Shown here: piece by piece, positions 10,504 through 14,866 of the stretch
Numbering within the stretch: position 1 is the stretch's first letter
Layout of the letters: each line of letters begins with the position of its first letter
From: Isotricha intestinalis
Lineage: Eukaryota > Ciliophora > Litostomatea > Vestibuliferida > Isotrichidae
Direction of reading: 5' to 3'
Assembly (NCBI GenBank): GCA_023807065.1
Contig: JAJJLU010004320.1
Location: forward strand, 1 to 14,866
Length of the DNA: 14,866 nt
Made by a program: the position numbers and the translations under genes
Notes under the pieces: model-generated
The model's database searches: none
What the model was told of the DNA's origin: nothing
Seen by the model: the letters and a program-made list of their open reading frames with translations, nothing else

Positions 10504-11230
10504 TTTTTTTGAATATTTTAAATTTAATTATTTAATAATACATTAAATGAAAGAATTTAAATAAAATTACGATTATTGAAATAATAATATTTAATAAAAA
10601 TAAAGTGAAATTTTTAATTAATTCAAATACAATTATTTTGTTATTTTTTAGTAAAAAAATCATATGAAGAATTTTTCATTAAAAAATAGAAAACTTAATA
10701 GAATTAATAATTGAAAATATATTTTAAATTGTTTATTTATTTTTTTTAATCTTTTAATTTAAAAAAAAGAATAATTTTTTAAAAATAACTTTAAATTAAT
10801 AATTCATATAGTTCAATTTTATGAATTATCCATTTATTTTTAACTCTTATACACAACAAATTTCATATACATTAAATTTTCAGATATTTAATATAGTTTT
10901 TATATATTTAATAAAAATGATATATATATTATTAAATCATAATTAGATAATATTTATATCTATCTAAGAAAAATTAAAAAAATGATTACATTAAAATAAG
11001 TTATATAACAATTTATATATAAAATTTAATTAATATAAATAAGCTTAATAAAATCTATAATTGCTTTTAAAAAAAATTGTTAAAACTTAATAAGAATAGT
11101 ATTAAAAAGAATAAGATAAAATGATATAAAATTACTTATTTTATTATCTTTCTTATTCTGAATATTTAATTAAATCTTAATTATTTATTATTTTCCATAA
11201 TCCTTATTTTATCTCAAAAATATATTATCT
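10504..11230. other. Non-coding AT-rich region between divergent genes
   Basis: About 730 bases of A/T-rich sequence without a supported gene, between the SET-like gene start and the duplicated CFAP46 5' region. It should hold the promoter of the SET-like gene. Long minus-strand frames appear if TAA and TAG are sense, but they are low in complexity and carry no motif. The only structure I see is the inverted repeat at 11108-11159. Confidence 0.6.
11108..11159. repeat. Imperfect inverted repeat
   Basis: The left arm agaataag-ataaaat (11108-11122) pairs with attttat (11138-11144) and cttattct (11152-11159). This gives 7- and 8-base perfect arms, with seven extra bases in the right half. It could form a hairpin or be chance in such AT-rich DNA. 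Confidence 0.3.
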
Positions 11231-11461
11231 TAAAACTCTAAAGTAATTTTTAAGATTTAAAAATATTTCTTTCAAAATAATTACAATTATTTTTTAATTT
11301 TTTTTAATATTGAAAAAATCCTTTTTTAAAATATATTTTTCAATAAAAAAAACATTATAAACACTTAAAAAAAATAAACAAATTAAAAAAATTAATATAA
11401 AATAATAAATGTCAGTTTCAGAAAGATTTTTAAAAAGTAAATTAGATGAAGCAAAATATTA
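11231..11461 (+). repeat. Copy A of a duplicated promoter/5' gene block
   Basis: This block begins taaaactctaaagtaatttt (11231), continues with taagatttaaaaatatttct (11251-11270) and an A-rich leader, and ends in the first codons of the CFAP46-like gene (11409-11461). The same elements recur in the same order at 11572-11947. The coding part matches over 53 bases with one difference, and the leader matches with scattered changes. Confidence 0.8.
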
Positions 11462-11571
11462 TTATGAGAACAGAAATACAAGATGTAACATTTAAAGAAA
11501 AATCAATAGAAATAATTAAGAAATTATATGAACCATTTTCAAAATATATTATAATTTTTATGTTATCTTTA
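11409..11571 (+). pseudogene. Truncated 5' copy of the CFAP46-like gene
   Basis: The ATG at 11409 gives MSVSERFLKSKLDEAKYYY. After a frame step near 11465 the frame reads EIQDVTFKEKSIEIIKKLYEPFSKY, then runs into the second copy of the upstream block at 11572. This fragment keeps roughly 25-30 residues that the longer copy lacks between its first 18 codons and its VKALSTIATDG segment. So neither copy alone appears complete. It may be a real partial duplication, or two alleles or haplotypes joined in assembly. Confidence 0.6.
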
Positions 11572-11947
11572 TAAAACTCTAAAGTAATTTTTATTAAATT
11601 TTCTATAATTATAATATTTGAATCCGCATCTACCCAAATAAAATTGATGCCTTCATTCTTTAATATTTAAATTTTAATGAAATATAAATGCTTCTTATTT
11701 TGATTTTTTATATAAGTTTTAATATATTTAAAAAAATATCCTTATACTAAGATTTAAAAATATTTCTTATGTCAAAATACTTATAATTATATTTAATTTT
11801 TTTAAAATTGAAAAAAATCCCTTTTTAAAACATATTTTTATTATAAACACTTAAAAAAAATAAAAAAATTAAAAAAATTAATATGAAATAATAAATGTCA
11901 GTTTCAGAAAGATTTTTAAAAAGTAAATTAGATGAAGAAAAATATTA
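11572..11947 (+). repeat. Copy B of the promoter/5' gene block, with a 156-base insertion
   Basis: The matching elements are offset by 341 bases at the left edge (11572), by 497 at 11748, and by 486 at the ATG (11895). Copy B therefore carries about 156 extra bases between its first two elements, at about 11592-11747. It is followed directly by the long CFAP46-like coding region. Confidence 0.75.
11592..11747 (-). other. Insert inside copy B with coding-like minus-strand reading
   Basis: This segment has no counterpart in copy A and is locally less AT-rich (gaatccgcatctacccaa near 11621). On the minus strand one frame reads LKNEGINFIWVDADSN followed by an Ile/Asn/Leu-rich stretch, which looks more like protein than its surroundings. 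It could be a fragment of another gene carried in by rearrangement. No family is recognised, and chance is possible. Confidence 0.35.
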
Positions 11948-14866
11948 AACTTAGTGAAAGCTTTAAGTACAATAGCAACAGATGGAATAGTAGATTTAGC
12001 AGAAACTGCATTTATATGTGGTTTACCTAACATTGCAAAAAATTTAGTAAATATATATTTTGAAATGAATAGTGCTCAAGGAATAAATAAAAATAATTGT
12101 TATATAAGAGCTCTTATTGTTAAAGCACAAGTAAATGCAGAAAAAGTAAAAAATGAAAATTTAAAAGCTGAAAAGCAGCAGAAACTTTATTAGAAAGTAT
12201 AAAAAATATTCAAAAGGGAGTTGAATTAATTGTAAAACCAGAAAATAAAGAAAAATATACAACTACTTTATATAATGCATCTATTATTACTTGAAATATT
12301 TTAAAAAAAATTATTTAAAATTAAATTTGGCTGGTTATCATTGGGAGATTTTTGAAAAAATTTCAAATTTATTAGAAGAAAGTGCTTATATGAATTTTAA
12401 TTGAAGAATATATATTTTAATTAAATTAGCTGAATGCTATATAGAAGGTGATAAAAAAGCAGAAGGTTCAAAAGCATTACATAAAATTGGTGAAATATTA
12501 AAAAAAAAGGAGATTGTGATTTTGGATGAAGTTTTTAGAATAGAATTCATCTTAATAAAGAGAACAATGGTGCTTTAGGAAATATTAAAAAAGAGATGAT
12601 TACACAAATCCTAATTATTCTCAATTTAAATGTTTATATACAATACAGGCAATTAAATCGAATACTCATAAAGATATTGATAAAGAAATTAATGGAGTAA
12701 TAACAGCTTTATGTCCTGATTTTTTCAAAAATATTGATCTAAAACTCATAAATTTCAAAGTGGAACTGCTGTTAAATTAGAAAATTGGAAAAGTGATGTT
12801 TTAACTGAATTAGCTTATTCTATTATGGAATTTCCATTACTGTTAAGTATTGCTTTTAATTTGTATTTTTTTTATTTCAAAGTGGTTCAAATTCATTAAA
12901 GGGAAAAATATTTTTGGATTCATTCAAAAAAATAATATATGATTTAGAAGAAGATTTAAAGGAAAATGTCCAAGCTGTTGATATAATTAGATAAAAAAGA
13001 ATAGATATATTAAAAGAGAGTTTACAAATATTAGATAGAAATATGAGTGGATGAGCAAGATTACAAGATTATGATTTAATTAATGAAATTTCAATGTGAA
13101 TTTTTAACACAACAATGCCATTTTTTAAAAAAGTGTAAGAAAATATTTATACAAAGCTTTTTATACAGCTACTGAACAATATCATCAAATGAAAATATGC
13201 TTCATGCTGCAATGCATTATGAATTAGTAAAATATTATTTATATGAAGATTTATTACAAGAAGCAAATTCAAATTTAATGAAAGCTTTAAATAATGATTA
13301 TTCTATCCTAAAAAATAAATTTATATTTGGTGATAATTCTGCTAATCAAGGAGTTGGAAAAGGAAAAGGAGGAAATAAAGGAGGAGCTAATGGTATTAAA
13401 TCTGATGATCCTAATTTAATTGATTCTATTACTAATAATGTTTTTTATCATCAAAGATTTTTAGAACAATATTTAGTTTATTTAAAAAGATGAGGTTAAA
13501 GTTTCTGTTTATAAAGATCTTGATAATACAATTGATAAATTAATTTTTGAAAGTGATAACATTAAAAATTGAAAAAATCCAGAAACTCAAAAAGAAAGCA
13601 TTGAAAAATGTATGGAACTTATTAGAAATTTTAAATTTGATGAATTTGAATTACCAAAAAGTAATGTTGAAGAAGAAACAAATGAATTTAAAGTAAAACA
13701 TCATTTAAAAAATTATATAATGATAAAAACATTTTATTAGCATATGTAGTGAAATTTCAAATTATTGTTATCAATGTGATCAGTTTGAATCTGTATTAGA
13801 AATAGATAAAATAATAAGACAATATACAGAAGAATTAAGTACTACAAAAGACATTGAGCAAATAATAAGTCAAATTAAATTGAATTGTGCTATGGTATAT
13901 AAAGAATGTTTGCTTCAAGAAGGAATTGAATTATATGGAAATAATTATGAAAATTTTGATATTCAGGATAAATTATATACTGAAATAGAAACAAATAAGT
14001 TTGATGAATGGAGAAAAAAAATAAAAAATAATAGAAAATTTACAAGAAGCAAATAAATTAGGAGTATCAGTGAATCATCCATGGTTAATATTTAATGTAG
14101 GAATAGAATTTTGGAAATGGATAGTATTATTAAATGTTCAAACATTCACATCATTAACAAATGAAAATGTTCTTCCTCTTTTTTCAGATTTATTTGAAGT
14201 AATGAATAATTCAATGGCATATTATGAGCTAATAAATGCTGAAAAAAGTGAAATTGATTATTATAAAAAAGTAGATTTATTTTGTAATTTAATTGAAGAA
14301 TATTGTAAATTATTAAATCACAAAAGTAAACAAGAAGAATGTATTAGAATTTGTGATATAATGTTATCAAGGAAAATAGCTTCAAAATATAGAAAAAAAT
14401 TTGATACTATTAAAGTAAAAGCTTCTAATGTTCCAAGGTGGTAATCAAGCAGGAGGAAAAAAAAACAGCTCCTGCAAAAGCACCAACTCAAGGAAAAGGA
14501 AAAAATGAGCCTTGTTTAATTTGTTCCTTCACAAGATATGTCTTTAATAAGTGATTCTTTCACTAATTTACAAAATATAATTAATACTAGTGATGAAAAA
14601 GATAAATTTGATTTATTAGTTAAAGGAGTTGAAATGTTAAATACTTATCAAGTTAATTATAATGATGAAAATACTCTTGAATTATATAACGAATTATGGT
14701 ATAAATATGGTATACAAATCTTTAAATTAAAAAAATATAAGAATTCTGTTTAAATTATTTTATTATTCAAAACAAGGAAAAAGTTTTCTTCAAAATTTAG
14801 AAGGAGGAACAGGGAATAAAGATGTTTTAACAAAAGAGAAATTATTTACAAAATTAGTAAGAAATT
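11895..14866 (+). CDS. CFAP46: CFAP46-like central-apparatus protein, 3'-partial, many frame breaks
   Basis: CFAP46 (FAP46/TTC40) is a large scaffold of the C1d projection of the ciliary central pair. The chosen ATG at 11895 is duplicated at 11409. Translating segment by segment gives TPR-like helices whose order I recall from vertebrate CFAP46: DLAETAF...NIYFE (about 11990-12065), TTLYNASIIT-W-NIL (about 12256-12305), NFN-W-RIYILIKLAECYIEGD (about 12390-12455), ELAYSIMEFPL (about 12805-12840), ISM-W-IFNTTMPFFKK (about 13088-13132), and HAAMHYELVKYYLYED (about 13200-13250). The bracketed W codons are TGA (12292, 12402, 13097). Two more TGA lie at 13052 and 13570. TAA at 12992 reads as Gln. 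Low-complexity Gly/Lys linkers occur at about 13350-13392 and 14435-14505. At least ten frame steps occur, most equal to one missing base. The protein continues past 14866. The gene may be a live gene read through sequencing errors and an ambiguous code, or a decaying copy. Confidence 0.7.

Noticed and set aside
10970..11230. Long minus-strand frame if TAA is Gln
   Set aside because: With a single possible stop codon such frames are expected by chance. The translation is low-complexity and without motif.
1..14866. tRNA, rRNA or CRISPR elements
   Set aside because: I saw no GC-rich cloverleaf-like segment, no rRNA-like stretch and no regularly spaced identical repeats.

Overview
The window reads as a very AT-rich, gene-dense nuclear fragment of a ciliate. 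TAA is read as glutamine inside clear coding sequence: three times in the starch synthase, twice or more in the UBR-box gene, once in the axonemal gene, and in both hidden genes at 2.7-5.0 kb. Every confident 3' end I can place (2085-2087, 9043-9045 and 9136-9138 on the minus strand) is TGA. A second group of TGA codons lies inside coding sequence, at 3657, 12292, 12402, 13052, 13097 and 13570. At least three of these fall where I expect tryptophan. TAA=Gln with TGA as both Trp and stop resembles the context-dependent karyorelict and Condylostoma codes. The lineage itself cannot be fixed from this window. A central-pair cilium protein at the right end supports 'ciliate'.

Layout, left to right. 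(1) 1-2087 (+): a GT5 starch/glycogen synthase missing its N-terminus, with a C-terminal carbohydrate-binding-type domain. (2) 2088-2739: AT-rich spacer. (3) About 2740-3565 (-) and 3627-5037 (+): two unrecognised genes transcribed divergently from a spacer of about 60 bases. Under the standard code they look like intergenic DNA. (4) About 5192-9045 (+): one large protein with a UBR-box zinc finger, a long helical region with ~88-residue repeats, a coiled coil, a Pro/Gln linker and a C-terminal SH3-like domain of bacterial/phage appearance. (5) 9136-10503 (-): a secreted or ER SET-domain-like protein, convergent with the UBR gene. (6) 10504-11408: non-coding, leading into a degenerate tandem duplication of the promoter and first codons of the last gene. 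(7) 11895-14866 (+): a CFAP46-like axonemal central-apparatus protein that runs off the right edge.

Most genes are broken by one-base frame changes, and nearly all of those that can be placed behave as loss of one base. By contrast, about 6.84-10.50 kb reads without a break. Uncorrected long-read deletions are the plainest explanation. Pseudogenisation and -1 recoding are the alternatives. The genes do not form one pathway: storage polysaccharide synthesis, ubiquitin-type recognition, a SET-like enzyme and a cilium component simply lie side by side, as usual for a eukaryote.
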